From NCBI RefSeq assembly GCF_027587205.1, contig NZ_JAPDOD010000065.1, forward strand, positions 1-44,780: a DNA stretch of 44,780 bases, given 5' to 3'. This stretch comes from Solirubrobacter ginsenosidimutans (GTDB taxonomy: Bacteria > Actinomycetota > Thermoleophilia > Solirubrobacterales > Solirubrobacteraceae). Positions 8,168-18,505 of the stretch are shown here, piece by piece. The position numbers were made by a program, and so were the translations under genes. The notes under the pieces were generated by a model. The model was given only the letters and a program-made list of their open reading frames with translations. It made no database searches and was not told the DNA's origin. Within the stretch, counting starts at the first letter, position 1. Every line of letters starts with the position of its first letter.

Positions 8168-8476
8168 CTAGGGACTCAAAGTCAACTGCGCCGGGTGGGG
8201 GAGGGGGAGTGGCTCGCCCTCCGGGTCTGTCTTGCCGCCGCCCGGCGCGCGGCTCCGCTCTGTTGCCTCGGACTGCCGTGGTCGACCGTGCGCGCTTGAG
8301 GGACGGATCGCGGGTTTCGATCAGGTTCGCACTGTTCGATGTGGCGCGTAGGCGGGGGTGCGGAACGAGAGCTGCCCGACGGGCACCTCTGGTTACACAC
8401 CCCCTCTCCGTCGGTTGATCGGCGTGCGTGAGAACGCGCTGTCCGTCCCCGTGCCCGGTACCTTGACGTTCGTCCA
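8168..8476. repeat. Terminal-inverted-repeat element, copy A
   Basis: The left end is CTAGGGACTCAAAGTCAACT followed by a G-run block, shared with elements at 25000-25326 and 36820-37334. The right end (tgacgttcgtcc, up to about 8476) is the imperfect inverted counterpart (ggacgaacgtca) and matches the ends of copy B. The middle part from about 8277 (gtggtcgaccgtgcgcg) to 8360 matches the inner right half of copy C in inverted orientation. A private hairpin AGAG-C-TGCCC-gac-GGGCA-C-CTCT sits at 8368-8390. No protein is encoded. Unlike the other copies, the right end lacks CTAG. Confidence 0.75.
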
Positions 8477-8499
8477 GCACGCCCTCTCGCGACCGCAGG

Positions 8500-9489
<990 letters not shown>

Positions 9490-9506
9490 GACTGCTCTCC
9501 CAAAGG

Positions 9507-9570
9507 AAGTAAACGGTTAGTTCCTTCACCGTAGAACAGGCCGGGCAAGAATGCAACTAACCGTTTACTT
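9507..9570. promoter_or_regulatory. Paired 16-bp inverted operators between AKR and TetR genes
   Basis: AAGTAAACGGTTAGTT at 9507-9522 is repeated exactly, in inverted orientation, as AACTAACCGTTTACTT at 9555-9570. The copies flank 32 bases and sit beside the start regions of both divergent genes. One site lies 17 bases upstream of the AKR start codon, the other 15 bases upstream of the TetR start codon. TetR proteins bind such sites as dimers, so each copy may hold a dimer that blocks one promoter. TACGCT (9574-9579), 6 bases before the GTG at 9586, is a possible -10. Confidence 0.75.
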
Positions 9571-9585
9571 CGCTACGCTGTAGGC

Positions 9586-10149
9586 GTGGTCAGAGACGCC
9601 GCCGCCACCCGCTCACGCATCCTCGACGCCGCGTTCGAGGAGTTCGCGACGTACGGCCTGGCGGGCGCGCGCATCGACCGCATCGCCGAGGCGGCCGCGG
9701 CCAACAAGCGCTCGATCTACGTCTACTACGAGCACAAAGAGGGCCTTTTCCGCGCAGTCATGCGCCGCGTGGTCGCCGAGGTCGGCGAGGCGGTGCCACT
9801 CGACGTCGACGACCTCCCGGAGTACGCCGGCCGCCTCTTCGACTACTGGCTCGAGCACCCGGCCGTCATGCGCTTGCTGTTGTGGATCCAGCTCGAGCGC
9901 CCCGAGGAGACCCCCGAAGGCAGCGCCGCCTACCGCGAGAAGATCGACACGCTCAACCAGCGCCAGGAGGTCCTTCCCGCGGGGCTCAGCGCCACCGACC
10001 TCGTCGTGCTGATCATGGGCCTGACCCGCAGCTGGTTCCTGGTCGACGACTCGCTGCTCACCGCCGACGGCGCCGACCCGCGCTCCGCACAGCGCATCGC
10101 ACAGCACCGCGCGACGCTCGTCGAGGCGGCACGGCGCATCTGCGCGTAG
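9586..10149 (+). CDS. TetR/AcrR-family transcriptional repressor
   Basis: A 187-residue TetR protein. The N-terminal helix-turn-helix is RSRILDAAFEEFATYG followed by IDRIAEAAAANKRSIYVYYEHKEGLFRAV; the C-terminal domain is a helical ligand-binding and dimerisation domain. The GTG start at 9586 is supported by the domain beginning directly after it, and lies 6 bases from a -10-like hexamer. Divergent to the aldo/keto reductase with two perfect operator copies between them, it most likely senses an electrophile that the reductase detoxifies. The small Cys-rich gene follows after 14 bases and may be co-transcribed. Confidence 0.92.
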   Translation: MVRDAAATRSRILDAAFEEFATYGLAGARIDRIAEAAAANKRSIYVYYEHKEGLFRAVMRRVVAEVGEAVPLDVDDLPEYAGRLFDYWLEHPAVMRLLLWIQLERPEETPEGSAAYREKIDTLNQRQEVLPAGLSATDLVVLIMGLTRSWFLVDDSLLTADGADPRSAQRIAQHRATLVEAARRICA

Positions 10150-10163
10150 GTATCGTCGCGCCG

Positions 10164-10439
10164 ATGACCTGTCCGTGCGGACATGACGAGCACCGCGTCC
10201 CGACGACGCGCGACGAGATCGTCGCGGCGATGGGGCTGCGCAATCGGCTCGGCGACCTGCTCGAGACGGTCGCGGACGACTCGTCGAAGTGGATGAGCGT
10301 GATGCGCTGCCGGGAGTGCGGCCGCTATTGGGCCGATGACAGCCTCGACTCCGGCCACGCGACGCTGATGTTCGTCTACCCGATCGAGACCGGCGATCCG
10401 CAAGCATGGCTCGCCCAGGCGCAGAACGTCTGGGCGTAA
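10164..10439 (+). CDS. Small Cys-rich, probably zinc-binding protein
   Basis: A 91-residue protein starting at ATG 10164. Two cysteine pairs stand out, CPCG near the N-terminus and CREC near residue 50, with a nearby His (CGHDEH), suggesting one structural metal site. No signal peptide or membrane segment is visible. It follows the TetR gene by 14 bases and is convergent with the next gene. I do not recognise the family; small proteins of this kind are often annotated as hypothetical. Codon use matches its neighbours and the Cys spacing supports a real gene. Confidence 0.7.
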   Translation: MTCPCGHDEHRVPTTRDEIVAAMGLRNRLGDLLETVADDSSKWMSVMRCRECGRYWADDSLDSGHATLMFVYPIETGDPQAWLAQAQNVWA

Positions 10440-10457
10440 CCAGGCGGCGTCAAAACC

Positions 10458-11705
10458 TCAGCGGCGGGCGACTTTCCCGCGGCCGCGGCTCAACGACAGC
10501 ATGTAGCGCGCGCTGACCTTCGCCCAGCGCAAGGAGCGGCCGGGGTCGGTCGCGGGGCCGGGGCCGTTGTCGGACTCGGTGTGAAACCAGCCCGGCGAGC
10601 CGAGCCCGAAGCGCTTGAACGTCTCCGGGAAGCCGATGACCGCCGGGTCGATGTCACACGGGTAGCCCTTGCCCACCGATCCCTCGCCGCCGTAGACGAC
10701 GTCGACGCCGGCGTTGAGCGGGAAGGTTGGGCGCACGTGCTCCTGCACGAACGGGTTGGTGCCCGCGGCCGGCAGCGGAATCCGGTCGGCGTCCTTGACG
10801 TGCCAGGCGATGATGCGCCGGCGCGCGGCCAGGCGGCCGTACCACCCGAGAACGTCGAACAGGCTCCCGTCGACGGGGTCGGGGAAGCGCGCCCGTCCCG
10901 CGAGCGTGTGCATCAGGTCCGGCTCGAAGGAGACGAGCTGCGGGTCGGTGTTGTCGGTGAACCAGTCGATCCGGTGGACGCGGTTGAGCTCCGGGTGGGC
11001 CGGGTCGCTGAAGAAGCGGAACCAGTCCTGCTCGGGGTGGAAGAAGTACTTGATCCCGGCCGCGCGCAGCGCGGCGCCGACGGTGTTGGCCTGGTTGGCC
11101 CACGTCTGCCAGTCGGCCAGGAGGCCCGACGGCGGCGAGCCGGGACCGGGGTTGCCGGCCGTGCCGATCATCTGGTAGCCGAGGATGCGCGCCCTGTCGA
11201 TCTGCGCCTGGCGGTACGCCGGGTCGACCATCTGCTGCAGCCCGCCGGTGTGCGAGCCGGCCGCGACCATCCCGGCGCGGCCGAGCGCGGTGCGCAGCTG
11301 CGCGTCCGTGATCGCGCCGTTGGGCCCCTCGTCGAAGCTGAAGAACTCGAAGCCGTGATAGCCGACCGAGCCGAGGTACTTGAACACGGACGCGAAGCCG
11401 CCCGGCAGCGGCACCAGCGGGCCGAGATCCGTCGGATCATCCGGGAAGTGCGCGCCACCGAGATAGCCCGACACCGAGCCGTCGAGGCGGGTGATGGCAT
11501 CGCGCAGCGACCACTGCTGCACGCCGAGCCGGTCGCGCGGGACCAGGCCGCCACCGTGGCCGTGGTCGTGATCGTCGCCGTGTCCGCCAGGGTCGCCACC
11601 GGCCCACGCCGCTGCCGGCGAGAACGGCCCCGCCGCCGCGATCCCGACCGCCGCCGCGGCCCCGCCGAGGAACTTCCGGCGATCGATCCCGTCGCCATTG
11701 CTCAT
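10458..11705 (-). CDS. Tat-exported sugar phosphate isomerase/epimerase-like TIM-barrel protein
   Basis: A 415-residue protein with a twin-arginine signal: IDRRKFLGG (Arg9-Arg10) followed by an Ala/Gly hydrophobic stretch ending near AAAWA, so it should be exported folded. The mature part resembles xylose-isomerase-like TIM barrels (RLGVQQWSLRDAI, GYHGFEFFSF, AAGIKYFFHPEQDW, RIIAWHVKDADRI), whose His/Glu/Asp residues bind a metal. A His/Gly/Asp-rich linker (GGHGDDHDHGHGGG) follows the signal and may bind metals. RBS-like aggga lies upstream of the ATG. Similar exported proteins occur in sugar catabolism, but the substrate is unknown. Confidence 0.88.
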   Translation of the reverse strand: MSNGDGIDRRKFLGGAAAAVGIAAAGPFSPAAAWAGGDPGGHGDDHDHGHGGGLVPRDRLGVQQWSLRDAITRLDGSVSGYLGGAHFPDDPTDLGPLVPLPGGFASVFKYLGSVGYHGFEFFSFDEGPNGAITDAQLRTALGRAGMVAAGSHTGGLQQMVDPAYRQAQIDRARILGYQMIGTAGNPGPGSPPSGLLADWQTWANQANTVGAALRAAGIKYFFHPEQDWFRFFSDPAHPELNRVHRIDWFTDNTDPQLVSFEPDLMHTLAGRARFPDPVDGSLFDVLGWYGRLAARRRIIAWHVKDADRIPLPAAGTNPFVQEHVRPTFPLNAGVDVVYGGEGSVGKGYPCDIDPAVIGFPETFKRFGLGSPGWFHTESDNGPGPATDPGRSLRWAKVSARYMLSLSRGRGKVARR

Positions 11706-11826
11706 CGCACCCTCTCCCTACGTCCGACAACCGGCGCGGCGGACCGCTGCGCCCGCCGCAACCGGAGTCTTAGCCTGAGCGCGAGTGCGTCAGGAAATTC
11801 CCGTCATGAGTCGGACCGCAAGGCTG

Positions 11827-13191
11827 TCAATGCCGCTGAACACCACCACCAGCTCCGACCGCCGCGACGATCTCCTCGCGCAGCGCCTTCAGCCCCGCGA
11901 CGAAGATCTCCGAGAACGTCGGGAACGGCTGGATCGTGTCCCGCAGCACGTCGAGCGGCACGCCCGCGCGGATCGCCAGCGTCGCCTGCTGCAGCCACTC
12001 ACCCGCCTCGGGGCCGAGCGCGTAGGCGCCGGTCAGCCGCTCACCGTCGCTGAGCAACGTCAGGAAGCCGTTGGACTCCGCGTAGGCGTGGGTGTAGGTC
12101 GCGGTCTTGGCCACCTCCGCGAGGCGGGCGGTCGCGCTGAAGGTCGCCTCCGTGGCGCCGACCGCGGCGGCCTGCGGATCGGTGTAGACGACGCGCGGAA
12201 CGGCGTCGTAGTTGGCCTCACGCGGCTCCCCGAGGATGTTCGCGGCGACGATCTCGCCCTCGTACTTGCCGACGTGCGTCAGCGGCCAGATGCCCGTGAC
12301 ATCGCCCATCGCCCACAGCCGCTCGCCGGCGCGCAGCTGCGCGTCGACGGGGATGCCATGCGGGTCCGCCTCGATCCCGACCGACTCCAGGCCGATGTCA
12401 GCCACCCGCGGGCGCCGGCCGGTGGCGACGAGCAGCTTCTCGCCGCGCAGCTCGCGCCCGTCCTCGAGCACCAGGACGCAGTCCTCGCCCTCGCGCCGGG
12501 CAGCGGCGGTGCGAGCACCGAGCACGAGCTCGATGCCATCGCGGCGCAGCACCTCGCCCAGCGCGTCGCCGAGCGGCGCGGGCTCGCGGCCGAGCACCCG
12601 CTCGCTGTCGACGACGATCGTCACCTCACCGCCGAAGCGGCGTACCGCCTGGGCGAGCTCGACCCCCGCCGCCCCGCCGCCCAGCACGAGCAGGCTGCGC
12701 GGTACGGCGGTCATGCTCGTCGCCTCGCGCGTGCCCCAGAGGCCTTCGAGCTCACGCAGGCCGGGGATCGGCGGGATGAACGGATCGGCGCCGTTGGCGA
12801 GGACGACGTGCTCCGCCGTGTGGGCGACGCCGTCGACCTCGACGACGCCCGTCCCGGCGAGCCGGCCGGTGCCGCGCAGCAGGTCGATGTTGTTGTCGGT
12901 CAACCAGCGCGCCGCGCCCGTGTCGTCGTGGTTTGAGACCATGAAGTCCCGGTAGGCGAGCGCGGCCGCGACGTCGACCTCCGCCTTCGCGCCCACCTCA
13001 CGCGCGCCCTGCACCGCCTCGCCGGGCCGCAGCAGCGTCTTGGACGGGATGCACGCGTAGTAGGAGCACTCCCCGCCGACCAGCTCGCGCTCGACGATCG
13101 CGACCCGCAGCCCGCCCTCGGCGAGCGCGCCGGCGCAATGCTCACCGGGCGAGCCGGCCCCTAGCACGATGACGTCGTAGTCGTATCCCAT
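11827..13191 (-). CDS. FAD-dependent pyridine nucleotide-disulfide oxidoreductase (dihydrolipoyl-dehydrogenase-like)
   Basis: A 454-residue group I disulfide reductase. FAD site: [20 protein letters not shown]. Redox pair: Cys-x4-Cys in [12 protein letters not shown], matching the CLNVGCIPSK of the family. NAD(P) site: [17 protein letters not shown]. The C-terminal dimerisation domain ends [11 protein letters not shown] where lipoamide dehydrogenase has HxHPTxSE, so the catalytic base histidine is missing. It is therefore unlikely to be a true lipoamide dehydrogenase and fits better with mercuric-reductase-like or quinone-reducing relatives. No pyruvate-dehydrogenase genes are nearby. Confidence 0.88.
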   Translation of the reverse strand: MGYDYDVIVLGAGSPGEHCAGALAEGGLRVAIVERELVGGECSYYACIPSKTLLRPGEAVQGAREVGAKAEVDVAAALAYRDFMVSNHDDTGAARWLTDNNIDLLRGTGRLAGTGVVEVDGVAHTAEHVVLANGADPFIPPIPGLRELEGLWGTREATSMTAVPRSLLVLGGGAAGVELAQAVRRFGGEVTIVVDSERVLGREPAPLGDALGEVLRRDGIELVLGARTAAARREGEDCVLVLEDGRELRGEKLLVATGRRPRVADIGLESVGIEADPHGIPVDAQLRAGERLWAMGDVTGIWPLTHVGKYEGEIVAANILGEPREANYDAVPRVVYTDPQAAAVGATEATFSATARLAEVAKTATYTHAYAESNGFLTLLSDGERLTGAYALGPEAGEWLQQATLAIRAGVPLDVLRDTIQPFPTFSEIFVAGLKALREEIVAAVGAGGGVQRH

Positions 13192-13280
13192 TGCGACCTC
13201 CGTTAGCTGATGCGTGAAGTATCAGCCTCGCGCCGGGACAAGCGCGTCGCGCCTGTGGAATGACTGGTCGGGACCCGGGG

Positions 13281-14685
<1,405 letters not shown>

Positions 14686-15567
14686 ATGCTCGATCCCCGC
14701 CGTCTTCGCCTGCTGATCGCGCTCGAGAGCCTCGGGACGGTGCGCGCCGTCGCGGTCGCGGCGTCGATGAGCCCGTCGGCCGTGTCGCAGCAGCTCGCCG
14801 CGCTCGAACGCGAGAGCGGCACCGCGCTGCTCGAGCGCCACGGTCGCGCCGTCGCGCTCACCGACGCGGGTGTCGCGCTCGCCGCCCACGCCCGCGCGAT
14901 CCTCGAGCGCATCGGCGCCGCCGAGGAGGACCTGCGGGCGCTGCGGGATGCGCCCGCCGGCACGGTGCGCATCGCCTCCTTCACGAGCGCGATGCGCGCC
15001 TTCGTCATCACGGCCGCGGCCACCGCGGGCCGCGAGTATCCGGGCATCGCCGTCCACCTCTCAGAGCTCGAGCCCGACGACTGCGTCCCCGCGCTCACCC
15101 GCGGCGAGGTCGACCTCGCGGTGGTGGCCGACTTCGGCGACGGCTCGCTCCCGCACACCCGCAACCTGCGCTCGGTGCGGCTGGCGACGGACGAGCTCAA
15201 GGCCGTCCTGCCGCCCGGCCATGCCGCGTTCACCGGCCGGCTCGGCGACCTGGCGGAGGACCCGTGGGTCCTCGACGGCACCGAGCTCGAGCGCCACGTG
15301 CTGCGCCGCTGCCGCCGCGCGGGCTTCGAGCCGCACGTCGTCGCCCGGCTGGTGAGCCACGAGGCGCTGCTCTACGCCGTGCACTCCGGCCTCGGGGTCA
15401 CGATCCTGCCGACGTTCGCGCTCGACCGCGCGGACGGCGTCGAGGTGCGCCCGCTGGAGCCGGTCGCGCGCCGCGAGCTCATGGTCCTGCACCGCGAGGA
15501 CGCGCTCGACCGCCGGTCGGTCGCGCTCACCCTCGACGTGCTGGTCGCCGCGGCGCGCGGTGCCTAA
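14686..15567 (+). CDS. dgdR: LysR-family transcriptional regulator, probably controls dgdA
   Basis: A 293-residue LysR protein from ATG 14686. The HTH is LDPRRLRLLIALESLGTV through MSPSAVSQQLAALERESG; the C-terminal part is a two-lobed periplasmic-binding-like effector domain (LSELEPDDCVPALTRGEVDLAVVADFG; HSGLGVTILPTFAL). The frame is open upstream but the domain begins at this ATG. It is divergent from dgdA, as in the characterised dgdA-dgdR pair where the LysR protein represses until 2-aminoisobutyrate is present; that role is inferred here. Its stop overlaps the convergent sigma-factor stop by 4 bases. Confidence 0.87.
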   Translation: MLDPRRLRLLIALESLGTVRAVAVAASMSPSAVSQQLAALERESGTALLERHGRAVALTDAGVALAAHARAILERIGAAEEDLRALRDAPAGTVRIASFTSAMRAFVITAAATAGREYPGIAVHLSELEPDDCVPALTRGEVDLAVVADFGDGSLPHTRNLRSVRLATDELKAVLPPGHAAFTGRLGDLAEDPWVLDGTELERHVLRRCRRAGFEPHVVARLVSHEALLYAVHSGLGVTILPTFALDRADGVEVRPLEPVARRELMVLHREDALDRRSVALTLDVLVAAARGA

Positions 15568-16295
15568 CGCGCGGCGACGCCCTGCAGCGCGGCGATCGAC
15601 TGGCGGATCAGGCGCGAGATGTGCATCTGCGAGACGCCGAGCCGGCGGCCGATCTCGGCCTGGGTGAGCTCGTCCTCGAAGCGCAGCTTGAGGATCAGCC
15701 GCTCGCGGTCCGGGAGCGTCGCGAGCAGCCCGTCGACCATCTCGGCGTTCTCGACCTGCGCGTAGCCCGGGTCGTTGCCGGCGACGAGCAGGTTGATCGC
15801 CTCCTCGCCATCCTCGGTCACGGGGCGGTCGAGCGAGTCCGGGTAGTGCGCGGTCGCCGCCCCGAGGGCCTCGATGACCTGCTCGGTCGAGACGTCCATG
15901 CGGGTGGCGAGCTCGTCCGGGGTGGGTGAGCGCCCGAGCTCGGTGGTCATCGCCTCGACGGTGCGGTCCAGGCGCAGCTTGAGCTCCTGCACGTCGCGCG
16001 GGACGCGCACCGCCCAGCCATGGTCGCGGAAATAGCGCTTGAGCTCGCCCAGGATCGTCGGCACGGCGAAGCTCGTGAAGGCGAGCCCGCGGTCCGGATC
16101 GAAGCGATCGACCGCCTTCACCAGCGCGAAGGCCGCGACCTGGTAGAGGTCGTCGATCTCGCCGCGGCCCTTGTAGCGGCGGGCAAGGTGGCGCGCGAGC
16201 GGCAGATAGCGCTCGACCAGCTCCTCGCGCGTGGCTTGATCATGGTCTTGGTGGAAGCGGTCGAAGACCGCGGTGTCGCTGAGCAGGGCAGTCAT
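15564..16295 (-). CDS. Sigma-70 family factor, SigB/SigF stress type
   Basis: A 243-residue alternative sigma factor. Region 2 (EELVERYLPLARHLARRYKG, DDLYQVAAFALVKAVDRFDP) and region 3 (ELKRYFRDHGWAVRVPRDVQ) are clear, and region 4 ends with ELTQAEIGRRLGVSQMHISRL, the -35 recognition helix. This order with regions 2, 3 and 4 and the SQMHISR sequence is typical of the SigB/F/G stress group. The ATG overlaps the upstream GAF gene's stop (ATGA at 16292-16295), so the two proteins are translationally coupled. A sigma-B-like promoter upstream of the pair suggests autoregulation. Confidence 0.93.
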   Translation of the reverse strand: MTALLSDTAVFDRFHQDHDQATREELVERYLPLARHLARRYKGRGEIDDLYQVAAFALVKAVDRFDPDRGLAFTSFAVPTILGELKRYFRDHGWAVRVPRDVQELKLRLDRTVEAMTTELGRSPTPDELATRMDVSTEQVIEALGAATAHYPDSLDRPVTEDGEEAINLLVAGNDPGYAQVENAEMVDGLLATLPDRERLILKLRFEDELTQAEIGRRLGVSQMHISRLIRQSIAALQGVAAR

Positions 16296-17008
16296 GCGGC
16301 ACTCCGGGTGAGGGTGAGGTTGATTTCGCTGAGCACCGACGCGGTGAGGGTCTCGAGGATCTCGATCTGATCCGCGGTCCAGGACCTGGGGCGATGGTCG
16401 ATGACACACAGCGTTCCAAGGGCGTGGCCGGCGCTCGTGATGAGCGGGAAGCCGGCGTAGGCGACGACGTCGAGGTCGCGGATCGCGAGGTTGTCGCGCA
16501 CGAGCGGGTGGGAGCGGGCGTCCTCCACGATCAGCGGCTCGCGGGAAAGCAGTGTGTGGCGGCAGAAGGAATGCGTCAAGGGGGTTTGACGCGCGCTGCG
16601 CCACGGCTCGGCGAGCCCGACGCTGCTCTTGAAGAACTGCCGGTCCTCGTCGACCAGCGAGATGAGCGCCACGGGCGCGTTGAGGAGCTTCGCCGCGAGC
16701 TTGGTGAGGCGGTCGAACGCCTCCTCGGCGGGAGAGTCCAGCAGGTCGGTGGAGCGGAGGGCGTGCAGGCGGGCGACGTCGCCGATCACCGCGTCCCGCT
16801 TGAAGCGGGGGCGGCTGGAGAGCGCGCCGGCGGCGACCTGTTCGAGCGTGAGCGTGGCCTCGTCGTCGCCGCGCCGCCCGCTCAGGATCCCGAGGCGCAT
16901 GATCGCCGAGTCGCGCACGAACTGCGCCGCGCTGATGCCCTGGGTCCCCGCCTCGGCCTCCAGCAGCTCCCACAGGTCGTCCCCGAAGCGGACGGTTGTC
17001 GCTCGCAT
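16292..17008 (-). CDS. Ribbon-helix-helix plus GAF sensor protein, coupled to a sigma factor
   Basis: A 238-residue two-part protein. Residues 1-42 look like a ribbon-helix-helix DNA-binding or dimerisation unit: a short strand RATTVRF, a helix DDLWELLEAEAGTQG, a turn and a second helix SAAQFVRDSAIMRLG. Residues about 90-232 form a GAF domain (LLDSPAEEAFDRLTKLAAKLL, VALISLVDEDRQFFKS, AGFPLITSAGHALGTLCVID), the type found in signalling proteins that bind small ligands or sense redox. It carries no kinase or cyclase domain. The stop overlaps the sigma factor's start, so it probably controls that sigma factor or its promoter. A GTG 6 bases upstream is an alternative start. Confidence 0.85.
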   Translation of the reverse strand: MRATTVRFGDDLWELLEAEAGTQGISAAQFVRDSAIMRLGILSGRRGDDEATLTLEQVAAGALSSRPRFKRDAVIGDVARLHALRSTDLLDSPAEEAFDRLTKLAAKLLNAPVALISLVDEDRQFFKSSVGLAEPWRSARQTPLTHSFCRHTLLSREPLIVEDARSHPLVRDNLAIRDLDVVAYAGFPLITSAGHALGTLCVIDHRPRSWTADQIEILETLTASVLSEINLTLTRSAA

Positions 17009-17025
17009 GGCCACGGTGCTTCGCT

Positions 17026-17051
17026 GTACCCGACGTCGGATCAAGTCACAC
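17026..17051 (-). promoter_or_regulatory. Sigma-B/F-type promoter of the GAF-sigma operon
   Basis: On the minus strand GTGTGA (plus 17046-17051) and GGGTAC (plus 17026-17031) are separated by exactly 14 bases. This closely matches the Bacillus sigma-B consensus GTTTAA-N12-14-GGGTAT and the related actinobacterial SigF promoter. The -10 ends 17 bases before the GAF ATG. The downstream operon encodes a sigma factor of this very group, so positive autoregulation is likely. Confidence 0.65.
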
Positions 17052-17134
17052 CTGTGGCCGCATTTGCTGGCACGTTCGTGGGGCGATGGCGGATCCGGCA
17101 CCGTCGCGTCCTGGCAGCCGCGACGTCGGCCATC

Positions 17135-18505
17135 ATGCGCCCCATGAACGCGGACAAGATCGCCCGGCTGGCGCACGACCAGGGGCTCCGGCTCGTGCGC
17201 TTCCTCTGGTGCGGAAACGACGGCACCATCCGGGCGAAGGCCTCCGGCCGCGCCGGCCTCGAAGGCCGCTTGGAGCGTGGGATCGGCGTCACCACCGGCA
17301 TGCAGGTGATGAACAGCCTCGACCAGTTGCAGCACGTGGCCGGGATGGGTCCCGTGGGCGAGTACCGGCTCATCCCGGCGCTGGACACGTTCCGCGTGCT
17401 GCCGTATGCGCCGTTCACGGGCGCCGTCCTGACCGACCATCACGGCCTCGACGGCGAGCCCGCGGAGGTCTGCCAGCGGTCCTTCCTGAAGCGCATGGAA
17501 GCGCGGCTCGCCGAACGCGGACTCAACCTGCGGGCCGGCTTCGAGAACGAGTTCACGCTCGCCAAGCGCAACGAGAAGGACCGGACGGTGCACCCGCTGG
17601 ACTCCGGCCTGTGCTTCTCGACGATCTCGACGACCGCTTCGCAGCACTATGCGGACGCGCTGGTCGCCGCGCTTGAGGCGCAACGGATCCCCGTCGACCA
17701 GTACTACGCCGAGCTGGGCCACGGGCAGCAGGAGATCTCGACCGCGCACGCGCCCGCCTTGCAGGCGGCGGATGAGCAGGTGCTCGTGCGCGAGACGATC
17801 CGCGGCGTCGCGAAGAGCCGGGAGCTGATCGAGAAGCTCAAGGTCGAGCTGACCGCGTCGCTGGCGCCGAAGCCGTGGATCGATCAGGCGGGCAACGGCA
17901 CCCACGTGCACTTCTCGCTCTGGGAGGGTGACCGCAACCGGTTCTACGACGAGGGCTTGTCCGACCTCGCGCTCGCGTTCATCGCCGGGGTGCTCGAGCA
18001 TCTTCCCGGCCTGTGCGGCCTCACCGCTCCGAGCTTCAACTCCTACCGGCGCATCGCGCCGGGCACCTGGTCGGGCGCCTACACCTGCTGGGGCCTGGAC
18101 AACCGGGAGGCGCCGATCCGCGTGGCCTCGACGTTCACAGGCGCGGAGGAGGCGACGACCAACGCCGAGCTGAAGTCCTGCGATGCCACCTGCAACCCGT
18201 ACCTCGCGCTGGGCGGGCTGATCGCCGCGGGCCTCGACGGGATCCAGCGCGGGCTCGAGCTGCCCGAGCCGGTCGAGCAGGATCCCGCCGGCCTGACCGA
18301 CGGCGAGCGCGCGCGGCGCGGGATCGCCCCGCTGCCCGCCAACCAGGCGGAGGCGCTCGACGCGCTGGCCCGCGACGCCGTGCTGACCGAGGCGCTCGGC
18401 CCGGTGCTCACCGAGTCCTATCTCGCCGTCCGCCGCTCGGAGTGGATGGCCTATTCCGCGGGGGATGCGGCATTCGAGTTTCAAGGTCACTTCGAGAAGT
18501 ACTGA
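17135..18505 (+). CDS. Glutamine synthetase-family protein (GlnA3/GlnA4 or FluG-C-terminal type)
   Basis: A 456-residue type I glutamine synthetase relative. Active-site strings are present: ENEF near residue 135 (metal-binding Glu), YYAELGHGQQEIS, NGTHVHFS, and SYRRIAPGTW for the substrate-binding Arg. No NLYxLP adenylylation motif is seen. Such GlnA-like proteins often ligate glutamate to amines other than ammonia (polyamines, ethanolamine). The gene directly precedes an amidohydrolase, overlapping it if the CTG start is right; in fungal FluG and plant homologues an amidohydrolase and a GS domain are fused. Start ATG 17135, with ATG 17144 as alternative. Specificity is inferred. Confidence 0.87.
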   Translation: MRPMNADKIARLAHDQGLRLVRFLWCGNDGTIRAKASGRAGLEGRLERGIGVTTGMQVMNSLDQLQHVAGMGPVGEYRLIPALDTFRVLPYAPFTGAVLTDHHGLDGEPAEVCQRSFLKRMEARLAERGLNLRAGFENEFTLAKRNEKDRTVHPLDSGLCFSTISTTASQHYADALVAALEAQRIPVDQYYAELGHGQQEISTAHAPALQAADEQVLVRETIRGVAKSRELIEKLKVELTASLAPKPWIDQAGNGTHVHFSLWEGDRNRFYDEGLSDLALAFIAGVLEHLPGLCGLTAPSFNSYRRIAPGTWSGAYTCWGLDNREAPIRVASTFTGAEEATTNAELKSCDATCNPYLALGGLIAAGLDGIQRGLELPEPVEQDPAGLTDGERARRGIAPLPANQAEALDALARDAVLTEALGPVLTESYLAVRRSEWMAYSAGDAAFEFQGHFEKY

